The notes under the pieces are model-generated. The model worked only from the letters and a program-made list of their open reading frames with translations, was not told the DNA's origin and ran no database searches. Shown piece after piece: positions 51,597-60,327 of a stretch of 64,000 nucleotides of DNA. A program made the position numbers and the translations under genes. Position 1 is the first letter of the stretch. Each line of letters opens with the position of its first letter. Origin of the DNA: Azoamicus viridis (lineage in GTDB: Bacteria > Pseudomonadota > Gammaproteobacteria > UBA6186 > Azoamicaceae); NCBI GenBank assembly GCA_043390165.1, contig DAWERM010000001.1, forward strand, positions 62,001-126,000, given 5' to 3'.

Positions 51597-52232
51597 ATGG
51601 CTATAGGTTTGATTGGTTATAAATGTGGAATGACAAGGTTTTTTGATAATAATGGACTTTCTATTCCTGTAACAGTAGTTAAAATTTATTATAATTATAT
51701 TATCGGGTTAAAATCTGTTATTAATGATGGTTATTCTGCTGTTCAAGTTTCTACTGGATATTTAAGTAAAAATAAAATGTCAAGATCAGTGCTAGGAATT
51801 TATAAAAAAACAGGAGTTAGTGATTTAAAAGATATTTCTGAATTTCGTGTTGATAATATTGAGATGAATAAATATAATTTAGGGGATGTTGTTAATATTT
51901 CGTTATTAGATTTAGCTAGATTTGTGGACATTATTGGTATTTCTAAAGGTAAAGGTTTTTCTGGAGTAATTAAAAGACATAATTTTAGTGCACAGTATGC
52001 CACTCATGGTAATTCTCTTTCTCATAGAGCTCCTGGATCAATAGGACAATGTCAAACTCCTGGTAGGGTTTTTAAAGGTAAAAAAATGCCAGGACATATG
52101 GGCAATGTTAGAGTTACGATAAAAAATTTAGAGATAGCTAAGATTTACAAGGAAGATAATGTTGTTTTATTTAAAGGTGCGGTGCCAGGAGCTATTGGGT
52201 GCAAAGTTCTTGTAAAGAATATTGTTAATTAG
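51597..52232 (+). CDS. rplC: 50S ribosomal protein L3
   Basis: L3 nucleates 50S assembly near the peptidyl-transferase centre. The 211-residue protein begins IGLIGYKCGMTRFF and has APGSIGQCQTPGRVFKGKKMPGHMG, including the Gln that PrmB methylates in E. coli. Full length. It follows rpsJ by nine bases. Confidence 0.98.
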   Translation: MAIGLIGYKCGMTRFFDNNGLSIPVTVVKIYYNYIIGLKSVINDGYSAVQVSTGYLSKNKMSRSVLGIYKKTGVSDLKDISEFRVDNIEMNKYNLGDVVNISLLDLARFVDIIGISKGKGFSGVIKRHNFSAQYATHGNSLSHRAPGSIGQCQTPGRVFKGKKMPGHMGNVRVTIKNLEIAKIYKEDNVVLFKGAVPGAIGCKVLVKNIVN

Positions 52233-52259
52233 TATTTAATTTGTATTTAGGAAGTATAT

Positions 52260-52880
52260 ATGGAGTTTTTTATAAAGAGAAATGATGATGTGAAGGAAAT
52301 TATTTCTTTTTCCTCTGGTGTTTTTGATGTAGAATATAATGAGAGCCTTTTGCATCAGATGGTTTTATTTTATTCATATAATTCTCATTTAAAGACTAAG
52401 TCACAAAAGACTAGATCTGAAGTTAGCGGTGGTGGTTGTAAGCCTTGGCGTCAGAAAGGTACTGGAAGAGCTAGAGCTGGAAGTATAAGAAGTCCTTTAT
52501 GGAGAGGCGGTGGAAAAATATTTGCTGCTAGAGGTCTTATAGAGAAGAGAAAAAAGATAAATAAGAAGATGTACAGATTAGGCATGAGGGTTATATTTTC
52601 AGAGCTTATTCGTCAGAATAGAGTTAGTATTATAGAAGATTTAAGTGTAAGTGGTTTAAAAACTAAGGATTTTTTAGGTGAAATACAATTTTTAAGTATT
52701 TCTAATAGTGCTCTTTTTGTAGTTGATAATTTGTCGAAAAATTTATATTTTTCTACTCGCAATTTAAAGAATATATTTGTAATTACATGTTGTAGTATGA
52801 ATCCTATGATCTTAATGAAATTCAAAAGTATTTTTGTGACAAAAACGTCTTTAAAGTTGATAGAAGAGTTGATTAGATGA
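52260..52880 (+). CDS. rplD: 50S ribosomal protein L4
   Basis: L4 lines the exit tunnel. The 206-residue protein has the tunnel loop with TRSEVSGGGCKPWRQKGTGRARAGSIRSPLWRGGG near 55-88, the most conserved L4 segment. In E. coli L4 also represses the S10 operon through an mRNA leader; no such leader is present here. Its stop overlaps rplW by four bases. Confidence 0.97.
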   Translation: MEFFIKRNDDVKEIISFSSGVFDVEYNESLLHQMVLFYSYNSHLKTKSQKTRSEVSGGGCKPWRQKGTGRARAGSIRSPLWRGGGKIFAARGLIEKRKKINKKMYRLGMRVIFSELIRQNRVSIIEDLSVSGLKTKDFLGEIQFLSISNSALFVVDNLSKNLYFSTRNLKNIFVITCCSMNPMILMKFKSIFVTKTSLKLIEELIR

Positions 52881-53176
52881 ATAATAGAAAGTGTTTTTAT
52901 AATATATTGACTGGTCAGCATTCAACAGAAAAGTCAGTAATGTTAACTGATAAGTATAGGAGTATTACTTTTGTGATTCCTAATAGAGTTAATAAAAATG
53001 ATGTTAAATATGCTGTTGAGAAGATATTTGGTGTTATTGTTTTATCTGTTGGAATTATTAATGTGAAGGGAAAAAAGGTAAGATTTAAAAATATTATTGG
53101 TAAAAGTAAAAGTTTTAAAAAAGCTATAGTTACGTTGAAAAAAGGGTATAATATTAATTTTTTAGAGTTTAATTAG
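52877..53176 (+). CDS. rplW: 50S ribosomal protein L23
   Basis: L23 stands at the tunnel exit and docks SRP and trigger factor. The 99-residue protein has LTGQHSTEKSVML and ITFVIPNRVNKNDVKYAVEKIFGVIV, then a beta strand VGIINVKGKKVRFK. Normal size. The start overlaps rplD. Confidence 0.96.
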   Translation: MNNRKCFYNILTGQHSTEKSVMLTDKYRSITFVIPNRVNKNDVKYAVEKIFGVIVLSVGIINVKGKKVRFKNIIGKSKSFKKAIVTLKKGYNINFLEFN

Positions 53177-53184
53177 GAATTTTC

Positions 53185-54015
53185 ATGATTATATTAAAAA
53201 AATATAAACCTACTACTCCTGGTATTAGAGGATTAATAAGTATAAAAAATACTAGTTTGTATAAAGGCAGTCCTTTAAAGAGTTTGACATTTTCCAAAAA
53301 ATGCTCTTCTGGTAGGAATAATTTAGGAAGAATTACAGTGTGGGGAAGAGGTGGTGGACATAAAAGAAAATATAGATATATTGATTGGAAAAGAGATAAA
53401 TGTAAAGTTTTAGCAAAGGTTGAACGTATTGAATATGATCCTAATAGAACACCGTATATAGCTTTATTGCTTTATGAAGATGGCGAGAGACGTTATATAG
53501 TATGTCCTAATAAGGTTAATGTTGGAGATTTTGTAGTTTCAGGTGATGATTCTCCTATAAAAGACGGTAATAATTTGCCTCTTAAGAGCATACCTTTAGG
53601 TACATTTATTCATTGTGTTGAGTTAGTACCTGGATGTGGAGCTCAATTAGCAAGAAGCGCTGGAGCTTCTGTTCAATTATTAGCTAAAGATGAAAAACAT
53701 GCTACTGTTAGGTTGCGTTCTGGAGAGGTTCGTAAGGTTTTGTTAGATTGTTGTGCTACTGTTGGTGAAATTTGTAAAAGTGAGCATAATTTACAAAAAT
53801 TAGGAAAAGCTGGTAGAAATCGCTGGAAAAATAATAAACCAAGAGTCAGAGGAGTGGCAATGAATCCTGTAGATCATCCATTAGGTGGAGGAGAAGGAAA
53901 AACTTCAGGTGGTAGACCAGCTTGTAGCCCTTGGGGTTTGCTTGATGGTAAAGTAACACGATCACGAAATAAGCGTGGTGGAAAATTGATAATTAAGAGT
54001 AGAAGAAAAAAATAA
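53185..54015 (+). CDS. rplB: 50S ribosomal protein L2
   Basis: L2 binds 23S rRNA beside the peptidyl-transferase centre. The 276-residue protein has GRITVWGRGGGHKRKYRYIDWKRDK near 50 and RGVAMNPVDHPLGGGEGKTSGG near 220. The DH pair with the critical histidine is kept; the next His of the family's DHPHGGGEG is Leu here. Full length. Eight bases after rplW. Confidence 0.98.
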   Translation: MIILKKYKPTTPGIRGLISIKNTSLYKGSPLKSLTFSKKCSSGRNNLGRITVWGRGGGHKRKYRYIDWKRDKCKVLAKVERIEYDPNRTPYIALLLYEDGERRYIVCPNKVNVGDFVVSGDDSPIKDGNNLPLKSIPLGTFIHCVELVPGCGAQLARSAGASVQLLAKDEKHATVRLRSGEVRKVLLDCCATVGEICKSEHNLQKLGKAGRNRWKNNKPRVRGVAMNPVDHPLGGGEGKTSGGRPACSPWGLLDGKVTRSRNKRGGKLIIKSRRKK

Positions 54016-54044
54016 GTTTATTTTTTGTATTGGGAGTTTTATTT

Positions 54045-54341
54045 GTGGCTCGTTCTTTAAAAAAAGGTCCGTTTGTAGATTATCATTTGTTGAAAAAAAT
54101 TAGAAATGTTGGTACTTTGAGTGCTAAACATACAATTAAGACATGGTCAAGAAGATCTATGATTATACCTGATATGATTGGTTTTACAATTGCTGTTCAT
54201 AATGGTAAACATTTTATACCTGTTTTTGTTACTGAAAATATGGTGGGACATAAGTTAGGTGAATTTTCTCCTACTAGAATATTTCGTGCTCATGCTGGTG
54301 ATAAGAGTTCTAAGGGTAATATAAGGAAGAAAAAACAATGA
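54045..54341 (+). CDS. rpsS: 30S ribosomal protein S19
   Basis: S19 is a 30S head protein contacting S13. Start is GTG 54045, giving VARSLKKGPFVDYHLLKKI as in the family (PRSLKKGPF), with a GGGAG ribosome site at 54032-54036; an in-frame upstream TTG at 54030 lies too close to it. The 98-residue protein has IKTWSRRSMIIPDMIG and GHKLGEFSPTRIFRAHAGD. Overlaps rplV by four bases. Confidence 0.97.
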   Translation: MARSLKKGPFVDYHLLKKIRNVGTLSAKHTIKTWSRRSMIIPDMIGFTIAVHNGKHFIPVFVTENMVGHKLGEFSPTRIFRAHAGDKSSKGNIRKKKQ

Positions 54342-54673
54342 TTGTTAAAAGTGTAGTTAAAAATGCTCGTATATCTCAAAGAAAAGTCAGGTTTGTAGTT
54401 GATCGTATAAGAGGTATTAGCGTAGAAAGGGCTATTGATTTTTTGAATTTTAGTAATAAAAAAGCGTCTTTTATTTTAAAAAAATTACTTAGATCTGCTG
54501 TAGCTAATGCTGAACATAATTATGGCCTTGACATTGATGAGTTATTTGTACATTGTGTGTATGTAAATAAGGCTACTATGTTGAAACGATTTAAGCCTAG
54601 AGCTAAGGGTAGATCCAATAGAATAGTAAAAAGGAGTTGTCATATTTTTATAGGTATTAAAGAGAGGAAGTAA
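54338..54673 (+). CDS. rplV: 50S ribosomal protein L22
   Basis: L22 forms part of the exit-tunnel constriction. The 111-residue protein has NARISQRKVRFVVDRIRGISVERAI and, in the tunnel hairpin, FKPRAKGRSNRIVKRSCHI. Normal length. The next gene, rpsC, starts three bases after the stop. Confidence 0.97.
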   Translation: MIVKSVVKNARISQRKVRFVVDRIRGISVERAIDFLNFSNKKASFILKKLLRSAVANAEHNYGLDIDELFVHCVYVNKATMLKRFKPRAKGRSNRIVKRSCHIFIGIKERK

Positions 54674-54676
54674 TAT

Positions 54677-55327
54677 ATGGGACAGAAAGTTAATCCTATT
54701 GGAATTAGATTAGGTTTTGTAAGAAAAAGCAATGCTTTTTGGTTTCCTGATGGAGATACATTTGCTAATACTTTACGTAATGATATAGAAATAAGAAAAT
54801 ATATATTTGATAATTTACCGAAGTCTTCTGCTGTAAGTAAAATTTTAATTGAACGTATAAGTCAGAATGTAAAAATTACAATATCAACAGCTAAGCCTGG
54901 AATTGTTATAGGTAAAAAAGGCGAAGATATAGAACGTTTACGTTCTAAATTGAGCTGTATTTATAAGATTTCTGTTAGCATTAATATAGAAGAGATTAAA
55001 AAACCAGATTTAGATGCTTATTTAGTTGCAGATAGTATTGCTTCACAATTAAAACGCCGAGTTATGTTTAGGAGAGCTATGAAGCGTGCTATTTTAAATG
55101 CTATGAAGCAAGGAGCATTAGGTATTAAAGTATGTGTATCAGGAAGGTTAGGCGGAGCTGAGATAGCAAGAAGAGAATGGTATAAAGAAGGAAGAATACC
55201 ATTACATACATTTAGAGCTAATATAGATTATGGTTTTTCTGAGGCAAAGACTACATATGGAGTTATAGGAGTAAAAGTATGGATTAATAAAGGAGATGTA
55301 GTTTTTTTAGATAAGATTAAGAAATAG
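54677..55327 (+). CDS. rpsC: 30S ribosomal protein S3
   Basis: S3 lies at the mRNA entry and has helicase activity with S4 and S5. The 216-residue protein begins GQKVNPIGIRLGFVR, has the KH motif AKPGIVIGKKGEDIERLRSKL near 75 and GRLGGAEIARREWYKEGRIPLHTFRANIDYG near 155. Slightly shorter than E. coli (233) at the C-terminus. Confidence 0.98.
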   Translation: MGQKVNPIGIRLGFVRKSNAFWFPDGDTFANTLRNDIEIRKYIFDNLPKSSAVSKILIERISQNVKITISTAKPGIVIGKKGEDIERLRSKLSCIYKISVSINIEEIKKPDLDAYLVADSIASQLKRRVMFRRAMKRAILNAMKQGALGIKVCVSGRLGGAEIARREWYKEGRIPLHTFRANIDYGFSEAKTTYGVIGVKVWINKGDVVFLDKIKK

Positions 55328-55340
55328 GAGTTGTATATTT

Positions 55341-55757
55341 ATGTTGCAACCTAGTAAAACTAAGTTTCGCAAGCAACAAAAAGGTAGAAATAATAAAAGA
55401 GTAGCTACTAAAGGTAATGAGATAAATTTTGGAGAATTTGGATTAAAAGCTGTAGGACATTCTAGAATTACAGCAAGGCAAATTGAAGCTTCAAGAATTG
55501 TTATATCTAAGTATATGAAAAGAGGTGGTAAGGTTTGGATTAGAATTTTTCCAGATAAGCCAATTACTGAAAAACCAATAGAAGTGAGACAAGGTAAGGG
55601 TAAGGGTAATGTTGAATATTGGGTTTCTCTAGTACAGCCTGGAAAAGTTTTGTTTGAAGTTGCTGGTGTATCTCATGATGTAGCTTATCGAGCATTGAAG
55701 TTAGCTTCCTATAAATTACCTGTTAAAACAGTATTTGTTTCTAGAGTTATGTTATGA
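55341..55757 (+). CDS. rplP: 50S ribosomal protein L16
   Basis: L16 organises the A-site tRNA region of the 50S subunit. The 138-residue protein starts MLQPSKTKFRKQQKGR and has FGLKAVGHSRITARQIEASRIVISKYMKRGGKVWIRIFPDKPITEKP and QGKGKGNVEYWVS, all standard. Overlaps rpmC by four bases. Confidence 0.98.
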   Translation: MLQPSKTKFRKQQKGRNNKRVATKGNEINFGEFGLKAVGHSRITARQIEASRIVISKYMKRGGKVWIRIFPDKPITEKPIEVRQGKGKGNVEYWVSLVQPGKVLFEVAGVSHDVAYRALKLASYKLPVKTVFVSRVML

Positions 55758-55948
55758 AAGTTAAAGATATTAGAAATAAAGGTATTAATGAATTAAAGAC
55801 AGATGTTATTAGTTTGTATAAAGGACGTTTAAAATTGAGATTAGAAAAGACTAGTGGTGCCGAGTTTAAGAAAAATCATTTATTTAAGGCTTTGAACAAG
55901 AATATTGCTAGGGTCTTAACTGTGATTAAAGAATTGGAAGGATCATGA
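55754..55948 (+). CDS. rpmC: 50S ribosomal protein L29
   Basis: L29 is near the tunnel exit. The 64-residue two-helix protein shows KDIRNKGINELKTDVISLYKGRLKLRLEKTSG and NIARVLTVIKELEGS, matching family length and helix pattern. It overlaps both rplP and rpsQ by four bases, so the three are likely co-translated. Confidence 0.93.
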   Translation: MKVKDIRNKGINELKTDVISLYKGRLKLRLEKTSGAEFKKNHLFKALNKNIARVLTVIKELEGS

Positions 55949-56181
55949 ATATTATTAGTAGATCTAAGATTTTGCAAGGAGTTGTAGTAAGTAATAAGAT
56001 GGATAAGACTGTTGTTGTTAGGGTAGAAAGAAGAATTAGTCATAAAATGTACACTAAAGTGGTTAGTAAGTTTTCTAAATATTATGTACATGATGAAAAT
56101 AATGTTTGTAATGTTGGAGATTTTGTTTCTTTTAAAGAAATAGCTCCTATATCGAAGAAAAAACATTGGGTTTTGGTTTAA
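55945..56181 (+). CDS. rpsQ: 30S ribosomal protein S17
   Basis: S17 binds the lower body of 16S rRNA. The 78-residue OB-fold protein has LQGVVVSNKMDKTVVVRVERRISHKMYTKVVSKFSKYYVHDENN and ends with SKKKHWVLV. Typical length (E. coli 84). Confidence 0.97.
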   Translation: MNIISRSKILQGVVVSNKMDKTVVVRVERRISHKMYTKVVSKFSKYYVHDENNVCNVGDFVSFKEIAPISKKKHWVLV

Positions 56182-56204
56182 TTTTTTTTAATATGGAGAT
56201 TTTT

Positions 56205-56573
56205 ATGATTCAGATGCAATCTATTTTGCAAGTAGCTGATAATAGTGGAGCTAAAAAGGTTATGTGTATAAAAGTTTTAGGAGGATCTCGTAAGAGGTTT
56301 GCAGGGATAGGTGATTTAATAAAAGTTAGTATTAAGGAAGCTATTCCAAAAGGGAAAGTAAAAAAAGGAGAAGTTGTAGATGCTGTTATAGTTAGAACTA
56401 AACATGGTATTAGAAGAAGTGATGGATCTACTGTTAAGTTTGATAGTAATGCTGTTGTTTTATTGACAAATAAAGGACAACCAATAGGTACTAGAATTTT
56501 TGGACCTGTGACAAGAGAATTACGTTCTGATAAGTATATGAAATTAATTTCGTTAGCTTTAGAAGTTGTTTAG
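56205..56573 (+). CDS. rplN: 50S ribosomal protein L14
   Basis: L14 lies at the subunit interface. The 122-residue protein (E. coli 123) starts at ATG 56205 (MIQMQSILQVADNSGAKKVMCIKVLGGS) behind a GGAGA site; an in-frame upstream start at 56166 would overlap rpsQ. It ends IGTRIFGPVTRELRSDKYMKLISLALEVV. Confidence 0.98.
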   Translation: MIQMQSILQVADNSGAKKVMCIKVLGGSRKRFAGIGDLIKVSIKEAIPKGKVKKGEVVDAVIVRTKHGIRRSDGSTVKFDSNAVVLLTNKGQPIGTRIFGPVTRELRSDKYMKLISLALEVV

Positions 56574-56598
56574 TTGTTTTATATAGGAATTTATTAAT

Positions 56599-56937
56599 AT
56601 GCTAAAAATACGAAGTGGTGATAAAGTAGTAGTTCGTAATGGAAAAGATAAAGGCAAAAGTGGTATTGTTTCAAAAATAATAAAAAAAATAAATACTAAT
56701 GGAGAAATTGATATATATGTTAAGTTAGAAGGATTAAATTTATCTAAAAAACATTCCAAAGGAAATCCTAATAAAAATAAACAAGGTGGGATTTTATCTA
56801 TTGAGTCACCTATAAGATATTCTAATGTTTCAATTTTAAATTCTTTGTCAAATAAAGTAGATAAAGTTAAGTTTAAGTTATTAGATAATGGCAAGAAGGT
56901 GAGAGTATTTAAGTCAAATGGAGAAGTTATAAATTAA
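56599..56937 (+). CDS. rplX: 50S ribosomal protein L24
   Basis: L24 starts 50S assembly. The 112-residue protein has the KOW motif KIRSGDKVVVRNGKDKGKSGIVSKI and GGILSIESPIRYSNVSI. Normal length. Its TAA stop abuts the ATG of rplE with no spacer. Confidence 0.97.
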   Translation: MLKIRSGDKVVVRNGKDKGKSGIVSKIIKKINTNGEIDIYVKLEGLNLSKKHSKGNPNKNKQGGILSIESPIRYSNVSILNSLSNKVDKVKFKLLDNGKKVRVFKSNGEVIN

Positions 56938-57474
56938 ATGAACAGATTGAAAAAACAATATATTGATGATATAGTTCCCATTTTTATTAAAAATGGGCTT
57001 TTTTCCAATATAATGAATGTACCAAGGATAGTTAAGATTGTTATAAATGTAGGTTTTGGAAGCCCAAACTATAATAAAAAAGTTATGGAAAGTATAGTTT
57101 CCGAGTTGTCTTTAATTTCTGGTCAAAAACCTATTGTAATTAATGCAAAAAAATCTATAGCTGGTTTTAAAATTAGGCAAGGAGTTCCTATAGGGTGCAA
57201 AGTTACGTTGAGAAGTAATAGAATGTATGATTTTTTTGATAAGCTTTTATCTATTATATTGCCTAGAGTTAGGGATTTTAGGGGATTAAGTTTAAAATCT
57301 TTTGATGGTAGAGGTAATTATTCATTTGGTATAAAAGAGCAAATTGTATTTCCTGAGATAGATTATGACAAGGTAGATGCTATTAGAGGTATGGATATTT
57401 CTATTATTACAACTTCTCGTAATAATAAGAATTGTGAAATGTTATTAAGAGCGTTTGGATTTCCTTTTTGTTGA
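56938..57474 (+). CDS. rplE: 50S ribosomal protein L5
   Basis: L5 holds 5S rRNA and contacts the P-site tRNA. The 178-residue protein (E. coli 179) has NVPRIVKIVINVGFG, SGQKPIVINAKKSIAGFKIRQGVPIGCKVTLR and IKEQIVFPEIDYDKVDAIRGMDISIITT. Complete. Confidence 0.97.
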   Translation: MNRLKKQYIDDIVPIFIKNGLFSNIMNVPRIVKIVINVGFGSPNYNKKVMESIVSELSLISGQKPIVINAKKSIAGFKIRQGVPIGCKVTLRSNRMYDFFDKLLSIILPRVRDFRGLSLKSFDGRGNYSFGIKEQIVFPEIDYDKVDAIRGMDISIITTSRNNKNCEMLLRAFGFPFC

Positions 57475-57489
57475 TGGAGTTTAATTTTT

Positions 57490-57795
57490 ATGTCTAAATT
57501 ATGTATGAAAACACGTGAAAAACGTAGGATAAAATTGTCTAAGAAATATTTTAGTAAGAGGAAGCATTTAAGAAAGATAATTAATGATCATTCTATATCG
57601 ATAGAAGAGAAAGAAATAGCTCAGAAGACGATTCAAAAGTTTCCTAAAGATTCAGCTTTATGTAGATTGCGTAACCGCTGTTGGAAAACAGGTAGGGGTA
57701 ATGGAGTTTATAGAATTGTAGGCATGTGTAGAAATATGTTCAGACATCATGCTATGTTCGGGGACATTCCTGGTATTAGAAAGGCAAGTTGGTGA
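57490..57795 (+). CDS. rpsN: 30S ribosomal protein S14 (zinc-free type)
   Basis: S14 is a 30S head protein. The 101-residue protein is the long, zinc-independent form: it lacks the CxxC...CxxC set and has CRLRNRCWKTGRGNGVYRIVGMCRNMFRHHAMFGDIPGIRKASW at the C-terminus (key block RN-R-C-x-x-TGR-x-x-G-x-x-R). It ends in TGA at 57793-57795, showing that TGA is a stop here. rpsH starts five bases later. Confidence 0.97.
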   Translation: MSKLCMKTREKRRIKLSKKYFSKRKHLRKIINDHSISIEEKEIAQKTIQKFPKDSALCRLRNRCWKTGRGNGVYRIVGMCRNMFRHHAMFGDIPGIRKASW

Positions 57796-57799
57796 ATAT

Positions 57800-58201
57800 A
57801 TGAGCATGCAAGATCCTATTTCAGATTTATTAACGAGAATTCGCAATGGTTATGCGGCTAAAAAGGAATTTGTTATTGTTTATTCTTCTAAATTGAAATT
57901 GTCTATAATTAATCTGTTAAAAGATGAGCGGTTTTTAGATGATTATCTTTTGATAAATGATAATGTTAAAAAGCCTAAGATGAAGATTTTTTTGAAATAT
58001 TACAACAAGGATGTGCCTATGATTAAAAAAATAGTAAGAATTAGCAAGCCTGGTGTAAGAGTTTATAAGAATAAGAATGATTTGCCAAAAGTTTTAAATG
58101 GTTTTGGAATAGCCATAGTTTCTACATCAGTTGGATTGTTAACTGATAATAGAGCTAGAGAACTAGGACTTGGCGGAGAAGTTATATGTACTGTGGAGTA
58201 G
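57800..58201 (+). CDS. rpsH: 30S ribosomal protein S8
   Basis: S8 binds the central domain of 16S rRNA and in E. coli regulates the spc operon. The 133-residue protein starts MSMQDPISDLLTRIRNGYAAKK at ATG 57800 and ends VGLLTDNRARELGLGGEVICTVE, with the conserved STS motif in AIVSTSVGLL. An upstream in-frame start would overlap rpsN and is rejected. Confidence 0.97.
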   Translation: MSMQDPISDLLTRIRNGYAAKKEFVIVYSSKLKLSIINLLKDERFLDDYLLINDNVKKPKMKIFLKYYNKDVPMIKKIVRISKPGVRVYKNKNDLPKVLNGFGIAIVSTSVGLLTDNRARELGLGGEVICTVE

Positions 58202-58211
58202 TTTAAAGCTA

Positions 58212-58766
58212 ATGTATAAGTTTCATAAAAAAAGAATTATTATACCTGATAATGTTCAAGTAGAGTTTAAAAATCATATTTTTTATTTTTCAGGACCTAA
58301 GGGTAGTGTAGAGCATATTGTTTCAGGTGATATTTTTATAGAATTTTTTTCTAATGAGATTGTAATAAGTAGTTTACCTAAAAAATGTAGGGTAAAAAAG
58401 ATATCTCAGATATCTTCATTAATTAACACAACTTATGCTTTGTTTAAAAATTATATTTACGGAGTTGTAAATTATTTTCAATGTAATCTTATATTAAGAG
58501 GGATTGGTTATAAAGCACAATTAAAAGGTAATGTTATTGAATTACTTATAGGCTATTCTCATCCAGTACAAATTAATGTACCAAGTGATATTTTAGTTGA
58601 ATTACCTAGTAATATAGAAATTATTATTAAGGGAATATCGAAGTGTAAGGTTGGTGATTTTTCAGCTAGTATACGAATGAAACGTGTACCTGAAGTTTAT
58701 AAAGGTAATGGCATTAGGTATAAAGATGAAATTGTATCTTTAAAGTCTCCTAAGAAAAATAAGTAG
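58212..58766 (+). CDS. rplF: 50S ribosomal protein L6
   Basis: L6 lies near the factor-binding site. The 184-residue protein has two similar domains: IIIPDNVQVEFKNHIFYFSGPKGSVEH and LRGIGYKAQLKGNVIELLIGYSHPVQ, then the C-terminal RMKRVPEVYKGNGIRYKDE. Start ATG 58212 fits homology; an upstream in-frame ATG at 58170 lies inside rpsH. More diverged than the other spc proteins. Confidence 0.96.
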   Translation: MYKFHKKRIIIPDNVQVEFKNHIFYFSGPKGSVEHIVSGDIFIEFFSNEIVISSLPKKCRVKKISQISSLINTTYALFKNYIYGVVNYFQCNLILRGIGYKAQLKGNVIELLIGYSHPVQINVPSDILVELPSNIEIIIKGISKCKVGDFSASIRMKRVPEVYKGNGIRYKDEIVSLKSPKKNK

Positions 58767-58777
58767 TTTTGTATTGT

Positions 58778-59143
58778 ATGAAAAATTATAGTTTATCCTC
58801 TTTAGAGAGAAAAAAGTTAAAAACAAGAAAGAAAATAAAAGAGTTGAATGCTTTAAGATTAACAGTTTATAAAACTAATAAGCATATATATGCTCAGGTT
58901 TTTACTCCTGATGGCAGTAGAGTTATTACTAGTGTTTCAACTTTAGATAAAGTGTTTAAAGATAGAGTTGAAAATCTCATAATAACTAAAACAGAAAAGG
59001 CAAGAATAATTGGAACATTATTAGCTGAGAAAGCTAAAATGAACAATATTAGTCAATTAGCTTTTGATAGATCTGGTTTTAAGTTTCATGGTAGAATTAA
59101 AGCGTTAGCTGAGTCTGTTTTGAAAAATGGTGTAAAATGTTAG
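58778..59143 (+). CDS. rplR: 50S ribosomal protein L18
   Basis: L18 binds 5S rRNA. The 121-residue protein has RLTVYKTNKHIYAQVFTPDGSRVITSVSTLD and AFDRSGFKFHGRIKALAESVLKNGVKC (family F-D-R-G-G-Y-x-Y-H-G-R-V-x-A-L-A-x-x-A-R-x-x-G). Start ATG 58778; a TTG at 58769 is in frame but touches the rplF stop. Confidence 0.96.
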   Translation: MKNYSLSSLERKKLKTRKKIKELNALRLTVYKTNKHIYAQVFTPDGSRVITSVSTLDKVFKDRVENLIITKTEKARIIGTLLAEKAKMNNISQLAFDRSGFKFHGRIKALAESVLKNGVKC

Positions 59144-59168
59144 TGAGCAATTGTTTTATGGTAAAAGT

Positions 59169-59696
59169 ATGAATATTTCAAGTAATGAAAATGTTGAATT
59201 AACACAAAAAACAGATGTTTATTTAGAAAAGCTTATAGTTGTTAGAAGGAACTCGAAGGTAGCTAAAGGTGGAAGAGTGTTTGGTTTTTCCGCATTAACA
59301 GTAGTTGGTGATAGGAATGGAAAAGTTGGAATAGGAAGAGGGAAAGCCAAAGAGGTTCCTTTTGCTATTCAGAAATCAATGGAAAATGCAAAGGCTAATT
59401 TGGTAAATGTTGTTATTAATGGATCTACTATTTATCATAAAATATTAGTGAAGTATTGTGCTACTAAAATTGTTATGTTGCCAGCTAGTGATGGTACTGG
59501 GATAATAGCCTCTTCTGTTATGAGGTCTGTTTTTGAAGCTATTGGTATAAAAAATGTTTTTGCTAAATGTTTTGGTTCTAAGAATCCAAATAATGTTGTT
59601 AGAGCTATGTTGGTTGGATTATTGAGAATGGCTGAAAATATTAAAGCTAGTTCCGTAAGACGTAGAGAAATTTCTAGAAATAGCGAGGATGTTTAG
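59169..59696 (+). CDS. rpsE: 30S ribosomal protein S5
   Basis: S5 guards decoding accuracy with S4 and S12. The 175-residue protein has EKLIVVRRNSKVAKGGRVFGFSALTVVGDRNGKVGIGRGKAKEVP and ASDGTGIIASSVMRSVFEAIGIKNVFAKCFGSKNPNNVVRAM. Start is ATG 59169 or TTG 59151, which differ by six residues; ATG is preferred on length. Confidence 0.96.
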   Translation: MNISSNENVELTQKTDVYLEKLIVVRRNSKVAKGGRVFGFSALTVVGDRNGKVGIGRGKAKEVPFAIQKSMENAKANLVNVVINGSTIYHKILVKYCATKIVMLPASDGTGIIASSVMRSVFEAIGIKNVFAKCFGSKNPNNVVRAMLVGLLRMAENIKASSVRRREISRNSEDV

Positions 59697-59705
59697 GGGG
59701 GTATT

Positions 59706-59912
59706 TTGTCAAAATTTTATGTAAAGATAACTTTATTGAAAAGTAAGATAGGTAGAATTCCTAAACATAGATCAATAATTACTGGTTTAGGTTTGAGTAA
59801 AATAAATGGTTTTGTTATTTTAGAGTATACAAATGCTATAAAAGGAATGATTAGAAAGATTAGCTATTTATTAAAAATTGAAGATTATGGAAGTAATAAT
59901 GTATTTAAATAA
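59706..59912 (+). CDS. rpmD: 50S ribosomal protein L30
   Basis: L30 is a small 50S protein often lost in reduced genomes; here it is kept. The 68-residue protein has VKITLLKSKIGRIPKHRSIITGLGLSKING, the family core, and a C-terminal tail of about ten residues beyond the norm. Start is TTG 59706 after a GGGGGG-like site. It overlaps the start of rplO by 14 bases. Confidence 0.93.
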   Translation: MSKFYVKITLLKSKIGRIPKHRSIITGLGLSKINGFVILEYTNAIKGMIRKISYLLKIEDYGSNNVFK

Positions 59913-60324
59913 ATTTAAGATAAGATTAAAAAAAAGAACTAGAGTAGGTAGGGGAATAGGCTCTGGATTAGGTAAAACTTGCGGTAAAGGACATAAAGGA
60001 CATAAAGCTAGGTCTGGATATTCTGCAAAAAGTTGTTTTGAAGGAGGGCAGACGCCCTTAGATATGAGATTGCCTAAATTTGGATTTTTTTCAAGAAAAA
60101 GTAGATTTTCCGGAGAAATTAAATCTGTTATTTTAAATAAGTTTACTGATGTTGATATAGATTTAAATTTTTTAAAAAAATATAAATTAGTAAATAGTAA
60201 CGTAAAAATTGTTAAGGTTGTTTATTCTGGAGATGTAAACAGAGCCATCAATTTGAATGGTTTAAAAGTTACAAATAAAGTAAGAGTGAATATAGAACTT
60301 TTAGGTGGTACTGTTTATTCTTGA
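59899..60324 (+). CDS. rplO: 50S ribosomal protein L15
   Basis: L15 joins late in 50S assembly. The 141-residue protein has RTRVGRGIGSGLGKTCGKGHKGHKARSG and FEGGQTPLDMRLPKFGF, the full family signature. ATG 59899 has GGAAG at 59889-59893. It is the last gene of the block: secY, rpmJ, rpsM, rpsK, rpsD, rpoA and rplQ, which usually follow, are not here. Stop TGA is three bases from the end of the tmRNA gene. Confidence 0.97.
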   Translation: MYLNKFKIRLKKRTRVGRGIGSGLGKTCGKGHKGHKARSGYSAKSCFEGGQTPLDMRLPKFGFFSRKSRFSGEIKSVILNKFTDVDIDLNFLKKYKLVNSNVKIVKVVYSGDVNRAINLNGLKVTNKVRVNIELLGGTVYS

Positions 60325-60327
60325 TTT